Source: Euclidia mi (Eukaryota; Arthropoda; Insecta; Lepidoptera; Erebidae). From it: 64,000 nucleotides of DNA. The notes under the pieces are model-generated. The model did no database searches and was not told where the DNA came from. It saw only the letters and a program-made list of their open reading frames with translations. The stretch spans positions 10,748,995 through 10,812,994 of the forward strand of contig OX123186.2 of the NCBI GenBank assembly GCA_944739405.2, given 5' to 3'. Both the position numbers and the translations under genes were made by a program. This document shows positions 11,028 to 23,085 of the stretch, piece by piece. Each line of letters begins with the position of its first letter. The stretch's first letter is position 1.

Positions 11028-11168
11028 GAGTCTGGAAATGTGCCCGATACGGCAATAGGCTCTCCCCTTATTACGTGGGACTAAAGTATATCTGGCGAAA
11101 AGTGGGTGTAGAAGTACACCTCTGCCTACCCCTTCGGGTATAAAAGGCGTGACGTTATGTATGTATAT
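11028..11168 (+). mobile_element. SINE body, headless copy (family A)
   Basis: Begins at AGTAGCAGCATGGAGTCTGG and runs through GGCAATAGGCTC and GTGGGTGTAGAAGTACACC to CTCTGCCTACCCCTTCGGG and GGCGTGA, ending in TATGTATGTAT. The tRNA head is missing, so it is a 5'-truncated insertion. Full relatives are at 19492, 54640 and 61185. Confidence 0.8.
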
Positions 11169-11273
11169 ACTGGTAAAATGTAATGAAGTTTTTTTGCATG
11201 AATTATAGGTAGCCCCAAGTATTAGATATATGGCTTTGGACCAATGCCATATTCTGCCTTGATTAAGAATGCA

Positions 11274-11335
11274 AATGTATAATTATAATGATACTAAAAG
11301 GCTCAGGCCTTTTAGCATCATTATAATTATACATT
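11274..11335. repeat. Near-perfect hairpin, 29-bp arms, 4-nt loop
   Basis: 11274-11302 is the reverse complement of 11307-11335 with one mismatch and a TCAG loop. No TIR or target duplication is apparent. Confidence 0.9.
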
Positions 11336-12257
11336 ACAGAGATAGAGCTGTAGAGATAGGCCATTTCTTTCTAAAAGATTCCAGCTCAAAGGTACTTTTT
11401 AATGAAGCAAAATAACTTTTTAATGTAAAAATATTATCATCCTCTTAGTGTTATCCCAGTTACAACCCGAGGTCCACTTACTAGTCTAACCAGATTTGAC
11501 TGACCGCCGGCTTTACGTAGCTAAATTACCTCTTGAGAAGAAAAGCCGAAACAAACTCATAGTCATTGCTTCTTTTTTTCCTACACTGCAACTGCACTGC
11601 CCTTTACTGCAACTAAAAGAGATGGCACTATTCCCTGTTTGCTATGTAGAATAGTATTTGCTTCGGAATATGCATGAATTGCAGAAGAAATAAGTAGTGG
11701 AAAATCCTTCGGTAAGTAAATCTTCTTAATTACATTATCCTGTCTTTACTGATTCAATTAAGAACATTTTTACAACAAGGTGTACTGTAATCAACCTCGT
11801 ACTCAGCCGTACTCGCCGACACTACATCAATATTCGTCGACGGCGCTGGACCCCTGGCCACCAATAATATTGATTGATCACCGAGAGATCATAAATTACT
11901 TGCTTCATTACGACATTGTGCGGTGTACAGGCCGCAGCGATAACAGACGGTACGAAGAAATGTTGAGTTAAAAATATGCAAAGCAAGAGAATCTATCTAT
12001 CTTTTCTTCTCAGTGGTTGGCGAAGTTCGGTGTCAGAGTTTACACACCATCCGATGGCCTAACCATTCATGTCCTGAGACAACATGCAGGCTAGACGGCG
12101 TCTTCCTAAGTATGTTAGCGTTCTGATATTGTACCAGCACAATAAACGATATTGCCACAACAAGCGGTCACCCATGTAAGTGGTGACTTGTGTGAACGTA
12201 GCTTAACTTTGCCAGTTTAATATGAACGGCAAGTCAGGTCTACTGTGAAGCATCATA
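11336..12257. other. Non-coding stretch with a SINE scrap
   Basis: About 11440-11525 resembles the 3' body of the SINE family at 10496 (GGTCCACTTACTAGTCTAACC). The rest shows no gene I can support. Confidence 0.4.
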
Positions 12258-12590
12258 GCAAATACGCATCATCATCAGCCCTTTAAACTGTTTCACTGCT
12301 GGGCACGAACCTCTTCTCACTATGTGAAGGGTAAGGCCATAGTCCACCAAGCTGGCCAAGTGCGGGTTAGCAGACTTCACATGTCTTTCGAGAACATTAT
12401 GGAGAACTCTCAAACATGCAGGTTTCCTCACTATGTTTTCCTTCACCGTTTAGCAAGCGATAATTAATAATTTAACACGCATTTAACTTCGAAAAGTCAT
12501 TGGTGCGAGCCGAGGATTCGAACCTGAGACCCTCTGCGTAGCAGTCTGTCGGTCTCTCCACGGCTCGGCTATCGCTGCTTCTTAACAAAT
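12258..12590 (-). mobile_element. tRNA-headed SINE, different body
   Basis: The minus-strand head at about 12510-12585 has a box-A-like CCGAGCCGTGGAGAG and box B GGTTCGAATCC. The body includes GAACATTATGGAGAACTCTC (about 12388-12407, plus-strand reading) and ends in the CATCATCAGCCC region. This chimeric arrangement is familiar from lepidopteran genomes. Confidence 0.75.
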
Positions 12591-13168
12591 ACGCATAATT
12601 AATCAAATACAATATCATATTGCGTATAGCGTTATAAAAGAGAAACACGTATACTAAATGAATGTTTTTCTCTTTTTATCATGTCTTTGTCTCGTCATTT
12701 TCACTTACATACGTATTCATAGCTTACTTGCCAGCTCCATCTATATTATCTCTATGAAAAATAATTGTGGAGAATATAAAAAGCCTGCTTCGTGTGGGTG
12801 GCAAAAAGCAATTGCCGCTATACATCAATGTCTTATCGGTGGATCTGTGCGTCAATTGTCATAGGCAAAGGACAGGGATGTTGTAGTAAATTTTTAGTGC
12901 GGGAAGATATTTTACACGGTTTTAGGGTCGGAAATGGTAGACAACATTCTACATAGATTTAGAGGGCACTTTCGAGCCCTGTCTTAAAACTGCAATTGAA
13001 AGGAGTAGTGTGCCGCTATTAGTATATTTTTAAACCCAAAATCTACACATGTTTTAAAATGTTAAAAAGGGGTTTTCAAGCTCTCCGAAAAGAGCGGCTG
13101 TGAAGACACGTTAATACGAAAGAAAAGAAAATTCTCGTGTCAATCACGTAGATCTTTGACAATATATA
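12591..13168. other. Non-coding stretch
   Basis: AT-rich; no recognisable gene or element before the LTR at 13169. Confidence 0.4.
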
Positions 13169-13594
13169 TGTGGAAGCGTCAGAAGGGCTCTCGGTGCAGT
13201 CTTCGTAAGTTTTCTCCATCGTGGGCGCAATGGCGGCAAGAGATTCAAAATAAAAGCACCACTTTACTAATTGTACACGCTGTATTGCTCGAATTTATAA
13301 CAATTTGGCACGAAATACAATAAAATATGGAGGATGAAACACGATTATGAATTTGTGAGCCAATAGTTTAGCACGTGCCCGCCCGGTGCAACAGCTGTCA
13401 GAGTAATCGACGACTGTCACCGCGTTTGGCACCACCTACTACTCTATTCGGGGTTACCCGCTCTTAATTTTATTTTACTCGATGAATCGAGTAATCGATT
13501 ACAACAATCGGTAAATTTAGTAACAATTTCTAAGGGCAACTTTTATGGTTCAATTAAACATAAAAATCATTCTTAAATAATCAGCGCGCCTTCA
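13169..13594. repeat. LTR-like direct repeat 1
   Basis: About 426 bp, closely matching 17651-18070. It includes GTGCCCGCCCGGTGCAACAG and the ATCGAGTAATCGATTACA region. The last 11 bases diverge from the partner but both end in CA. Confidence 0.8.
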
Positions 13595-13867
13595 CGGCCG
13601 TCCTGCGTTTTCACACGTCCTCGTGTGTAACGTTCTCGCTTGTGAACATCAGATACAGTGATTTATTCCACACTCGTCTTGGTCTTCCTGACCAATTAAT
13701 TAATTATGATTAACTATTCGTTTCACACGGAAAACATTTTACATGTCAAATTTAAATTCGTTGAATGTATCATCAAACAATACACACACACTGAAGGGAC
13801 AAAATCAACTAAATCATTTACGTCGGTTAACTTCTACCACCCAGGCGATGTCACGCAGACTTGTAAG

Positions 13868-14209
13868 TGCCACACAGGCCAGTCAATGCCACACAGGCCG
13901 GTCAATGCCACACAGGCCGGTCAATGCCACACAGGACGGTCAATGCCACACAGGCTGGTCATTGCCACATAGGCCAGTCATTGCCACACATGCTAGGCAT
14001 TGCCACACAGGCCAGTCATTGCCACACAGGCTAGTCATTGCCACACAGGCCAATCATTGCCACACAGGCCAATCATTGCCACAAATACTTGTCGGTGCCA
14101 CAGAGGCTTGTCAATGCCACACAGGCTTGTCGGTGCCACACAGGCTTGTCGGTGCCACACAGGCTTGTCGGTGCCACACAGGCTCATCGGTGCCTCACAG
14201 GCTTGTCGG
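13868..14209 (+). repeat. 19-bp tandem array, 18 units
   Basis: The unit is TGCCACACAGGCCGGTCAA. Units fall into three blocks by their last six bases: GGTCAA types first, AGTCAT types in the middle, TTGTCGG types at the right. Because 19 is not a multiple of 3, the same peptide pattern (HTGQS, PHRPV, ATQAG) appears in every frame, so the open frames here are not evidence of a protein. Confidence 0.95.
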
Positions 14210-14763
14210 TCAAGTCACGTCAATTGTTAGCTGTTTATTGTTTACACTTACACAAAATAGAAATCAAATTACTCAAGTGCGCCGTCATCGGCACATTCTA
14301 CTTCTGGTTCTAGTGCGCCAATTAACTGTAATGGAACGTAACATTCGGGCATATTATGAACACAATCATGTGCATACTTATAAGTTCTATAAGAGTTAAG
14401 AGCCTTAAGCAGGTACCTATCACCATCCAACAGCTCAACTATCTTATAGAGGTCCTAAACAAAGTAATCTTAAACCAGGTTTGTCTAACACTTAGCTCTC
14501 TTCAAGATCGTCAGTTATGCTCCGATCCTCTGGCACAAACTTTCAGTATCAAAATCAATAATCAGGAAACTCAAAGTAAAACTGACATTTCACTATCGCG
14601 GTATCTCTCAAGATATTATTTCAAACAAAGTAAACCAAAACATTAAAGCTAAGGTCTTTGGACTCTACATCATCTAACCAAATTCCTTTAATAAACTACC
14701 TTCACTTTCATTACCAGTTTCGGCCAGATAGGCTTTAGCTATACCAATTACCAGGCTCCTCAA

Positions 14764-14982
14764 AGCCACACACAGGCCCCGCGCCACCGACGGGCCGCGC
14801 GCCACACACGGGCCGCGCGCCACCACGCCACACTCGCCACCAGGCCGCGCCGGTCACCAGGCCACGCCGGTCACCAGGCCGCGCCGACCACCAGGCCTCG
14901 CCGACCACCAGGCTGCGCCAGCCACCATGCCGCGCCAGCTACCGGGCCGCGCCGGCCATCAGGCCACGCTAGCCACCAGGAT
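14764..14982 (+). repeat. 18-bp GC-rich tandem array, about 11-12 units
   Basis: Degenerate repeats of CACCAGGCCGCGCCGGTC, much richer in G+C than the surroundings. The CCAC(AC)AGGCC core resembles the 19-bp array 0.55 kb upstream, so the two may share an origin. Confidence 0.85.
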
Positions 14983-17100
14983 TACCCAAAAAGGAAATAA
15001 ATCTACCATTAGTATTTCAAATATTCGTTTCATTGTATACCCACTAAATAGAGTATCCATTCTTTCAGACTAATTCCACGTCCACACTTCGTCAATTTTA
15101 AGCGATTATCAAATTCATTTACAACTTCACAACTGCACAGAACGTAACTCCCGTCCATACTCTCAATGAGCTACCTATGTCAAAACTGGATTTGACCACT
15201 GACAAAAACTAAAACCAAATGCGAACATGGCGAGAACTGATAAGCTACTTTGGGACAAACTAATTTCCTTTGGCTACATAGAGGCAACGACTACAGTTCT
15301 GAGATAACCAATCGACAGTCCATGAGTACTTTTAGATTCTCGCAACACGCTCTTGTCATACCAGAGGTAGATAATTTTAGCGATAAAAAATCAAATGAGA
15401 GCTACTTGAGTAGCAGGGTATCCGTGATTGCGATCAACAACTACAGTTTAATGTATTTAGCTCTAGGATTAAGAGAAAATTTTTGAACAGCAATCCGGTC
15501 GGCCATTCCTGGCACAAGTCGGTGGGCAATAAAAGGTACTCTGATCAAAATCATTACAGGTTTTAATGAAAATCACAACTAACTCTTTCTCTCGAAGCTG
15601 ACATGTTGAACAACACGCATACCCGTTAGAATAATAGGAAACTCATTAAAATATTGCATTGCTCATACTCTGACATCCATCGGGTCTTCAACATCACGCT
15701 ATGCAACCTCCATACACCACCCGGATAATCATTTCGAGCGTTTAACAAAGTAATCTTAAAGTAGGTTTGTTGAACATGTTGCTTTGGTTTTCCTTATCAC
15801 ATAGCAGACTATAAGAAAATCTTACTAGGCTGATAGTCTAGATGTTAAGTTTACTACCAAGTATCCAATCAGTCTTTTCAGCGTTATAATTTTGTCATGG
15901 ATAGTCTAAATACGAAGCATAACCTAACCTAAGCATTAGCGATACAGCAACGGACCTTTCGCGTTCAAGACGATGCACAACGTTTGTGATACTATGATAA
16001 ATGCACTAACGGCTGTCTTGTTTGTGCAGCAACGGAGACTATGACTAATACAAAAGCTTCAGGGTAAACTAGGCTACCCAAAAAGGCAATTTGCCGGTCC
16101 AACCAACGGCAATGCATGGCTAACCATGCAGCCGTACAAACGGTTTATCCAGTTTATGCACATCTATACCTACGGAAACGTAAGTACCACAAGATTATCA
16201 CAACAACGACTAACAAAGTAGCCAATTTATTTAATGAAAATAAGGTTAAGCACACAATCATCACTAACGATCACTAACCTAGTTCTACCTACAATGAAAA
16301 TTAAAATCTCTGAAACTGATTATTGTAACGCACTACGATGATAACTCAATCATTTTCTTCTACGCCTGATAATAGACTTTAACAGCTTCTAGTAGAAACA
16401 CTATCACTTCCAAACGTCCTAAGCATAACTTGGAATTGGCCAGAGAACTCGTGACACTTGATAAAAATGCCCAGCGTATCACATGAATTTTAAAAACACA
16501 CAATAGGTAATTTTCACGCGTAAAATCTTAAAATTGAATTTAATTTAACTAGTGGTGCCATCTAATAATCATGAGTAAGAAACATTTTAATGTGCCATGT
16601 TAAAAATGTATGCACACAAAGAAGCAGGTGTAATTGCAACACCGAGATCGTCTGTACAACTCAGAATTACAACGAGTAACAGTGCCACTTTTTACTCAGG
16701 CTCTGATCATGTTCAAACGAAAACAATTAGGTATTATCAACACCACGAGTCAATAAAATAATAGCGCTAGTAATATCTTCCCATTATGGTCAGGTTACAC
16801 CAACCAACCAACCGCACTTGTTTGGAATAATGCAAGTCGGCCTGTACGCTCACTCTCGCTGCTGATACAGTCCATAAAGTAAGACCGAGACAAGATAATC
16901 TATTTGCCAGCAAGCATAATACTCGTATGATCATAAGGTTCGTGAGTGCGAGCCACGCTCGCATGTAGAAATAAAAAAATCGCTTTCTTTTTAACCGGCG
17001 AATCAAACTCAAAACTTCCGTTCGATATCTACGCTATAGCTAGGTCACTGTGGTAGTCAGACAACCATACGCTAGCATAAAATACGGCAAAGGTCAAATG
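14983..17100. other. Interior of the LTR candidate, no gene recognised
   Basis: No retroviral-type motif in any frame I read. A short phrase (AACAAAGTAATCTTAAA) occurs at about 14459 and again at about 15745. Confidence 0.4.
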
Positions 17101-17114
17101 GTTCCACATTTCAG

Positions 17115-17190
17115 TGTCTCGTGTAGGAATCGAACCTACAACACTCGGTACGATGTGATGGCGATATCACCACAACGATTACAACATTTC
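17115..17190 (-). repeat. tRNA-like segment
   Basis: Minus strand carries GTAGGTTCGATTCCTAC, a good box B inside a T-arm-like stem. The 5' half does not fold convincingly, so it is more likely SINE-derived than a gene. Confidence 0.45.
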
Positions 17191-17650
17191 CAAGGTGAAA
17201 TGCGTAATGTTTTACAACTACTGTCACTAAATAAAATTGGCAATAAAAAAATCAGACAAAACACGCTCACCACGGTTGGAGTTTAATGCTCAGCTGATTC
17301 ACCAGCATAGCGTTAGCAGTCGCCTTCGCTCGCACCTTTGTGCACATTGTATTGCACAATATCTTCCCAGGAAACGATACGCATTAGTGCGACCACAAGT
17401 GGGGCGCAATGCGGGTCTTGATCTTCAATCACATGTCTGCAGTCGTCACCCAAGCACCTACATCCATATCTTGTTGCTCAGGAATCGAAGTCCAGTAAAC
17501 AAAGGCCATGCGACGATGTAGTAGGTATTTTTAGGCTTGCATCGGCGTCAGAAAATTGCGATTTTGTAGTTCCAACAGGCCCAGCAATTTTTCGTTACTA
17601 GCGTCTTCATTTTGAACACGTGGGTCGTTGTGGTCCCATCCCAATTCTGA

Positions 17651-18070
17651 TGTGGAAGCGTCAGAAGGGCTCTCGGAGCAGTCTTCGTAAGTTTTCTCCA
17701 TCGTGGGTGCAATGGCGAAAAGAGATTCAAAATAAAAGCACCACTTTACTTGTACACGCTGTATTGCTCGAATTTATAACAATTTGGCACGAAATACAAT
17801 AAAATATGGAGGATGAAACACGATTATGAATTTGTGAGCAAATAGTTTAGCACGTGCCCGCCCGGTGCAACAGCTGTCAGAGTAATCGACGATGTCACCG
17901 CGTTTGGCGCCACCTACTACTCTATTCGGGGTTACCCGCTCTTAATTTTATTTTACTACTAATCGAGTAATCGATTACAAAAATCGGTAAATTTAGTAAC
18001 AATTTCTAAGGGCAATTTTTGTGGTTCAATTAAACATAAAAATCATTCTTAAATAATCAGCATGCCGACA
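17651..18070. repeat. LTR-like direct repeat 2
   Basis: Partner of 13169-13594; differs by scattered substitutions and small deletions (for example CTTGTACACG for CTAATTGTACACG). It is followed by TATATA. Confidence 0.8.
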
Positions 18071-19491
18071 TATATACACGTTGCGAAGGTCACAAAACAG
18101 TCGCTCTTAGGAAGAGATAATAATTCTGTCAGACTCGATTATTTTGAAAGTGAACCATGGGCTCGAAAACGGCGGGAGTCTGGGATGCACCCAGGATAAC
18201 GCTTGGACAATGACGATGAATAAATAATGAAAATGTATAACGCACTTGGCCTACTGCACAATTCCTTAACAGTGGTAAAATCCATCCTGTTTGTTTTTCT
18301 AGCATTTTATTCAAGCGTTCGCAACGTTTTAACTAAACGTTCCCGCTTCTCAATAGAATTTGTACGCAGAATTTTTATGTAGTTAAAATGAATGAGCTCC
18401 CCGCCTGTTTCGGATGACAGGACTTTCAGAATAACATTTTTAAAGTGCTATGGCGTGCAGTTTGTGGAGGCAGAGTTGCTTGTAGGTACGTACTTTATGT
18501 AATGGTTATGGTTACTGTTTTTTTTTTTGGTAGGTTGGAATGTGTTTCCGTCCTCTTTGGTGTATATGTCTATATACTAGTGATTATTTAGTGGTATTGG
18601 TACTTTTTTGTTTTCAATGTTTTTAGTGTAAATGAGAGATTTCAGTAATATTACTATGTTGTATTTTATTTGAAAACTTAAAAAAAGCAGAATAGAGTCA
18701 CACGTTCATATTTATTTTACTAAAAAGACGACATTCTTCACTAACAACATCCAAATGGATTGACAATCAAAACACAATTTATTTTAACACAGTTTATTTA
18801 TTAATCAAATAAATGCTACCCTTATACTTACATAACAATATTATACGTGTATGACGGTGCTTTACCAGCGCCACTTTATTATTGCTTAACAGATGTCATG
18901 AAACTTCATCACGTCATTAGTATAGTCTCTAAACGAATCGAGAGTGCTACCGGCCGGTTATGACGTATTGCGGTGCAATAGTGGAGAGCGCTGACAGTGT
19001 TCGTGTAGACTAGTCTGGCTGGCGAAGGGGCATTCGGTCGAGTCGCCTGGTTGACAGTACATCATGAATCTGTCCTCGGTTCGTTAAAATACGTGCAAGT
19101 GAAAGTTTTAGACTATAATTGTTAAGATAGTGCCTTTCGTGTTTTAAAGTATTGAGTGTATTTTAGTTAGTGTGTATACAATGCACAAGAACCCAGTTTC
19201 GCTCACTTAGTAGGAACTCTGAAGTGTTTATATCGGCCTACGATGTAGCTACCCGCCTACACAATTCATAATATAGCAATAAAAACAACCTGCATCAACG
19301 TCAGCTTAACAAAACGGTACAACGGAGAGTATCAGAACCAAAGCTGACTCAAACAAATTCATTTTTAAATATTGTTACAGCAGAACATTAACAGGGGTTG
19401 TAGGAATATTTGCTCCAACTCGACCGGCTATGACAAACACGACACAACCCTTTTAAAATAATTAACAAACAAATAAGCTAATTATAACAAG
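18071..19491. other. Non-coding stretch
   Basis: No gene found. The 18880-19160 part is less AT-rich and could hold an untranslated first exon, but no start, splice or promoter element is clear enough to call. Confidence 0.3.
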
Positions 19492-19716
19492 GGACTGCCT
19501 GCGTGGTACAGTGGATAGCGTATGTGTCTGCGAATCAGAGGTCCCGGGTTCGATTCCCAGGTCGGGCAAAAGGGGAACTGGGTTTTTACAAATTCTCTTA
19601 AGCAGCACGGAGTCTGGTGATGTGACCATTAACGGCAACAAGCTCGTCCCCTATAACAAATGTGGGTGAAATATTACACTTCTGCCTATACCTTCGGGGA
19701 TACAGGCGTGAGATTT
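19492..19716 (+). mobile_element. SINE family A, complete copy
   Basis: The tRNA-like head (19492-19567) has box A TGGTACAGTGG and a perfect box B GGTTCGATTCC. The body follows: AGCAGCACGGAGTCTGG, GGCAACAAGCTCGTCCCC, TGTGGGTGAAATATTACAC, TCTGCC and GGCGTGAG. RNA polymerase III would read it from the internal promoter; movement would depend on LINE proteins. Confidence 0.85.
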
Positions 19717-19969
19717 TCAACGCAGTCACTTCGGATAAAATCGAGTTATTCTAATATAAACTGGATCGAGAAATATGATCTAATTTGGTTTCTAATACAA
19801 TCTTGTAAACTCAATTTGTTACTGAGTTACAATTATGTTTGAGGTTCGAGTGAAGGGTGATTATCTGAGGCTGTTAAAGAATGTTCAAAGATTCAGTATT
19901 GCGGCTTCGTCTTGAATTTAAGTACACACTGTTTGGTATATACATGATTTGAATATCCTTATGATCATT

Positions 19970-20150
19970 ATAAATATGAAAGTTTATTAGGATTGATGGA
20001 CGTTTGTAACTCTGTCACGCTAAAATTACTTAACAGATTTTGACGAAATAGTGTGATATTATAGCTTATACATTAGAACAGCACATGGGCTACTTTTTGT
20101 TATAATAACCGACGCCTAGATACGCGAAGCCGCAGGCAGAAACTAGTCTA
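19970..20150 (+). repeat. Dispersed non-coding repeat
   Basis: Contains TTTGTAACTCTGTCACGC, GATTTTGACGAAAT, ATAGCTTATACATTAGAA and GAAGCCGCAGGCAGAAACTAG. I recognise the phrase order as a common lepidopteran repeat; class uncertain. Confidence 0.55.
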
Positions 20151-20221
20151 TGTCTATAAATGAAATTATTGACATATGCACACTATAACTTCATTCCAAT
20201 ATTATATGTTACCAAAGTTTG

Positions 20222-20383
20222 GTAAAGGGCAGCGATAGCCTGGTGGAGATACCAATAGACTGAGATGCAGCCCGATACCCTATCGGGTTCAAATACACGG
20301 CGCGCACGACTGACTTTCCGGATTTATTTGCGTATTGAACTCTTAATTTCATTTCATTTTCAATTATTATCACCTGTCCCGTG
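20222..20383 (+). mobile_element. SINE, 5' part, interrupted by a TIR transposon
   Basis: Head GCGATAGCCTGGTGGAGAT plus CGGGTTCAAATAC (20231-20297), then a body reaching ...TGTCCCGTG at 20383. The same SINE family resumes at 23664 with CGTGCCTCAGAG and continues to about 23885, so the two pieces are one SINE split by the insertion. Confidence 0.7.
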
Positions 20384-20801
20384 CGGCTGTGCTACGGAAA
20401 AACAATGCAACTAACATATTTTTCAAAATCAGTTTTTTTACATATTTGGAACATTTTGCCTATAACGGACACTGCTACATTCACGGAATCATCGAAAAGG
20501 CTTTATTTTTCGAGATAAAACTTTGTAAAATAAAGTAACTGCAGGCACTTGTCCAACATATCTACGGTAAAACAAAGTAAACCACAATGTCTAAGCAAAA
20601 ATAAAGTAATTGCACGTCGATTACATTGTTTTTACGTTGTGAAATCATTTTATTGGCTTTTCATTTGATATAAAAAAATTTAAGCCCCTTTATCTAGCTA
20701 TAAGAAAATCAAACAGCTTTACTTTGTTTTGGGATTGTTAAAAATGGTCAAAATGGCAAATTTGTTAACGTAAAAATAAAGCAAGTGAAATGACAAATGT
20801 A

Positions 20802-20834
20802 AAACAAAGCAACTGAATAACAGTTGCTTTGTTT
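20802..20834. repeat. 14-bp-arm hairpin of the subterminal motif
   Basis: AAACAAAGCAACTG and its exact reverse complement are separated by AATAA. It is the tightest pair of the repeated motifs of the surrounding transposon. Confidence 0.85.
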
Positions 20835-21240
20835 CTTTATTGTAAATCAATTCGAGCTATTACTATATCCCATTTACTTGGTTTTTAATAGGCTGTCGTT
20901 CATTTGTAAATTTCAAATGACTCAATTATTTGACATTACTCGGTTTTATCACCTTTCAAATGTCAGTTTTCCCACAATGAAACTTGTCAGTTACAACACT
21001 TACAACTTCGTGTCATAAGTTTGACGAGGCTTGTGATTCTTGTGTGATTGTTTAGAAAATGTTTAAAATGCAAAATAGCCACAGTTTACGTTCGAGAACT
21101 ATGGTACAGTTAAAACAAATGTAAGTGCAAATGTCCAATTATTTGTATTGTGTGTTTACATTTCGTAAATACCTACCTATTTACGAAATATATCGTAGGC
21201 ATACATGAAGTAGTACCTATACTACCTACCTAGTAGGTCA

Positions 21241-23085
21241 AATACCACCGAATGAGCGCACCAACGAATAAAAGGCCTCCAGTTCCCGGTAGTCCTGCTG
21301 TCCGCAACTACGTTAGTGGTCGCGGTAACAGCTGGGCAGGGGGTGCTAAGAATCTCCAGGCTACGGCAAACGGCTACCACAAGAAACTGACCCTGGCTAC
21401 GTACAATGGACGCTCTCTACGGCTGGACCAACACATCACCGAACTCGAAGTAGAACTAGGTCGTATAAATACAGGGGGAGGACACGATAACCCTTGATTC
21501 AGGCAATCTGTTCTACTTTCAAGAAGGTGATCAGCCCTCTCAGGGCAGTGTCGGTTTCCTCGTTAACAAATCTCTCACTAACAGCGTTGTAGAAATCAGT
21601 AGTGTGTCGACACGGGTAGCGTACCTCATATTACGGGTCACAGACAGGACGGTACTCTCTGAAGGTGGTACAGGTATATGCGCCGACCTCGACATACTAT
21701 GATGACATAGTCGAAACCGTGTATGAAGATATTACTAAGGCTCTACATCATACCACCAAGACACACTACAGCGTTGTTATGGGGGATTTTAATGCCAAAG
21801 TGGGAGTACAAGAACGCGGCGAAACGAAAATCGGACCCTATGGCGTGGGGCGCCGAAATCACTGGGGCAAAATGCTGGTCAATTTTCTGGAGTCACAGGA
21901 GCTCTTCTTAATGAACTCCTTCTTCAAGAAGAAGCCTCATAGAAAGAGGACATGGTGAAGCCCCGATACTGTGACAAGGAACGAGATAGACTTCATCATG
22001 TCTGATCGGAAATATATATTAATTCGATGCGATTGAACAGAATCGAGGCACCAAAGTCTTCGCTCGCCAGCTTGATAGAATTCATCTGTCGAAACTCAAT
22101 ACTGCGGATGGCAAAACTGTAACCTCCAAGTTAGAGGGAGCTCTGCGGCGGTGTTGCATCGATTGGCGCTACATCGAGGTGTTGAGATGTTTGTACGACA
22201 CGGCCACTATGACCGTCCAACTCCAGGACAGTAAAACCAGCCCCATTGAGTTGCGTAGAGGGATGAGGCAAGGACATACATATCCCACCTTCGGTTTGCC
22301 GAGGATATTGTCATCGTGGCAGAGGGCCTGGAAGAGCTGAGTGAGATGCTGCACAGCCTAAATGGAGCCTCTCGACGGGTCGGTCTCGGCATGAACTTGC
22401 ATAAAACCAAGATTATCGTCAACGAACACATTGTGCCGGGACCGGTTTATGTCCACGGATCGATGCTCGAAGTTGTTCAAGAGTATGTCTACCTTGGTCA
22501 AGTAGTCCAGCTTGGTTGAAACAACTTCGAGAAAGAAATCGACCGCAGGATCCAACTGGATCCTACTGAGACGTGGCTTGCTAACTTTTATCATGATCAA
22601 GCTACGTCGAGTTTTCTCTTCGCCCCCACTGCAATGTCTGAAGACCAAAGTCTTCAACCAATGCATCCTACCTGTTATGACGTACGGTGCCGAGACGTGG
22701 GCACTCACAGTGGGACTAGTCCACAAACTAAAAGTCACGCAGCGAGCTATGGAACGGGCTATGCTTGGCGTCTCTTTGAAGGATAAAATCCGAAACGAAG
22801 TTATCCGACAAAGAACCAAAATTGCCGACATAGCTCACAGAATCAATAAGCTCAAGTGGCAGTGGGCTGGCCATATCTGTAGAAGGACTGATGGCCGATG
22901 GAGCAAGCGTGTCCTAGAGTGGAGACCACGCCGCGGCTAGCGTAAGGTAGGGCGGCCCTCGGCTAGGTGGACCGACGACCTGAAAAAGGTGGCTGGGACA
23001 GACTGGATGCGGAAGGCTGAGGACCGTGTACTGTGGCGCGTGTTGGGCGAGGCCTATGTGTAGCAGTGGACTGCATAGGTGGATT
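21241..23085 (+). pseudogene. LINE (endonuclease plus reverse transcriptase), several internal deletions
   Basis: The pieces in order are as follows. 21252-21497 gives the start of an APE-type endonuclease (KLTLATYNGRSLRLDQHI). 21665-21958 gives its later part, with QVYAPTSTYYDDI and the catalytic GDFNAKVG. A linker near 22035-22130 has TKVFARQLDRIHLSKLN. Next are partial palm segments (RRCCIDWRYIEVLRCLYD, then ELRRGMRQG), joined by deletion to RFAEDIVIVAEGLEEL. The catalytic FADD box reads FAED, and most of the palm core is missing. The C-terminal region is VMTYGAETWALTVG, KLKWQWAGHICRRTDGRW, VGRPSARWTDDL. The 3' end reads GCAGTGGACTGCATAGG then GATTGATTGAA. It is dead, and it sits inside the TIR transposon. 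The clade is RTE-like or near; 31440-33250 is a related but distinct copy. Confidence 0.8.

Larger units (their letters stand above)
13169..18070. mobile_element. Candidate LTR retrotransposon without recognisable pol
   Basis: Two long direct repeats (13169-13594 and 17651-18070) begin with TGTGGAAGCG and end in CA, enclosing 4.06 kb. The outer flanks read ...TATATA before the first repeat and TATATA... after the second, a plausible target duplication, though its low complexity weakens it. Orientation is unclear because TG...CA holds on either strand and I see neither a convincing primer-binding site nor a polypurine tract. The interior has no protease, reverse transcriptase, RNase H or integrase motifs. 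It contains two minisatellites and a tRNA-like segment instead. This fits a non-autonomous (LARD-like) element that would need proteins from a relative. Alternatively, two copies of a 0.4-kb repeat lie here by chance. Confidence 0.6.

Noticed and set aside
13868..14209. CRISPR-like array
   Set aside because: Repeats are directly adjacent with no spacers, and the genome is eukaryotic.
13706..14399. Repetitive proteins in three frames (HTGQS/PHRPV repeats)
   Set aside because: They come from the 19-bp tandem array, which translates to the same period in every frame.
18880..19160. Host gene first exon
   Set aside because: Somewhat GC-richer, but no TATA, clear splice donor or coding start could be tied together.
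19492..19567. Functional tRNA genes (also 40947, 46852, 54282, 54819, 61341, 61584)
   Set aside because: Each is followed by a conserved SINE body and occurs in several copies; acceptor stems do not pair well. They are SINE heads.
22358..22831. 157-codon open frame antisense to the LINE (and its mirror at 28612-29085)
   Set aside because: It is the shadow of the LINE C-terminal frame on the other strand, with no recognisable domain.
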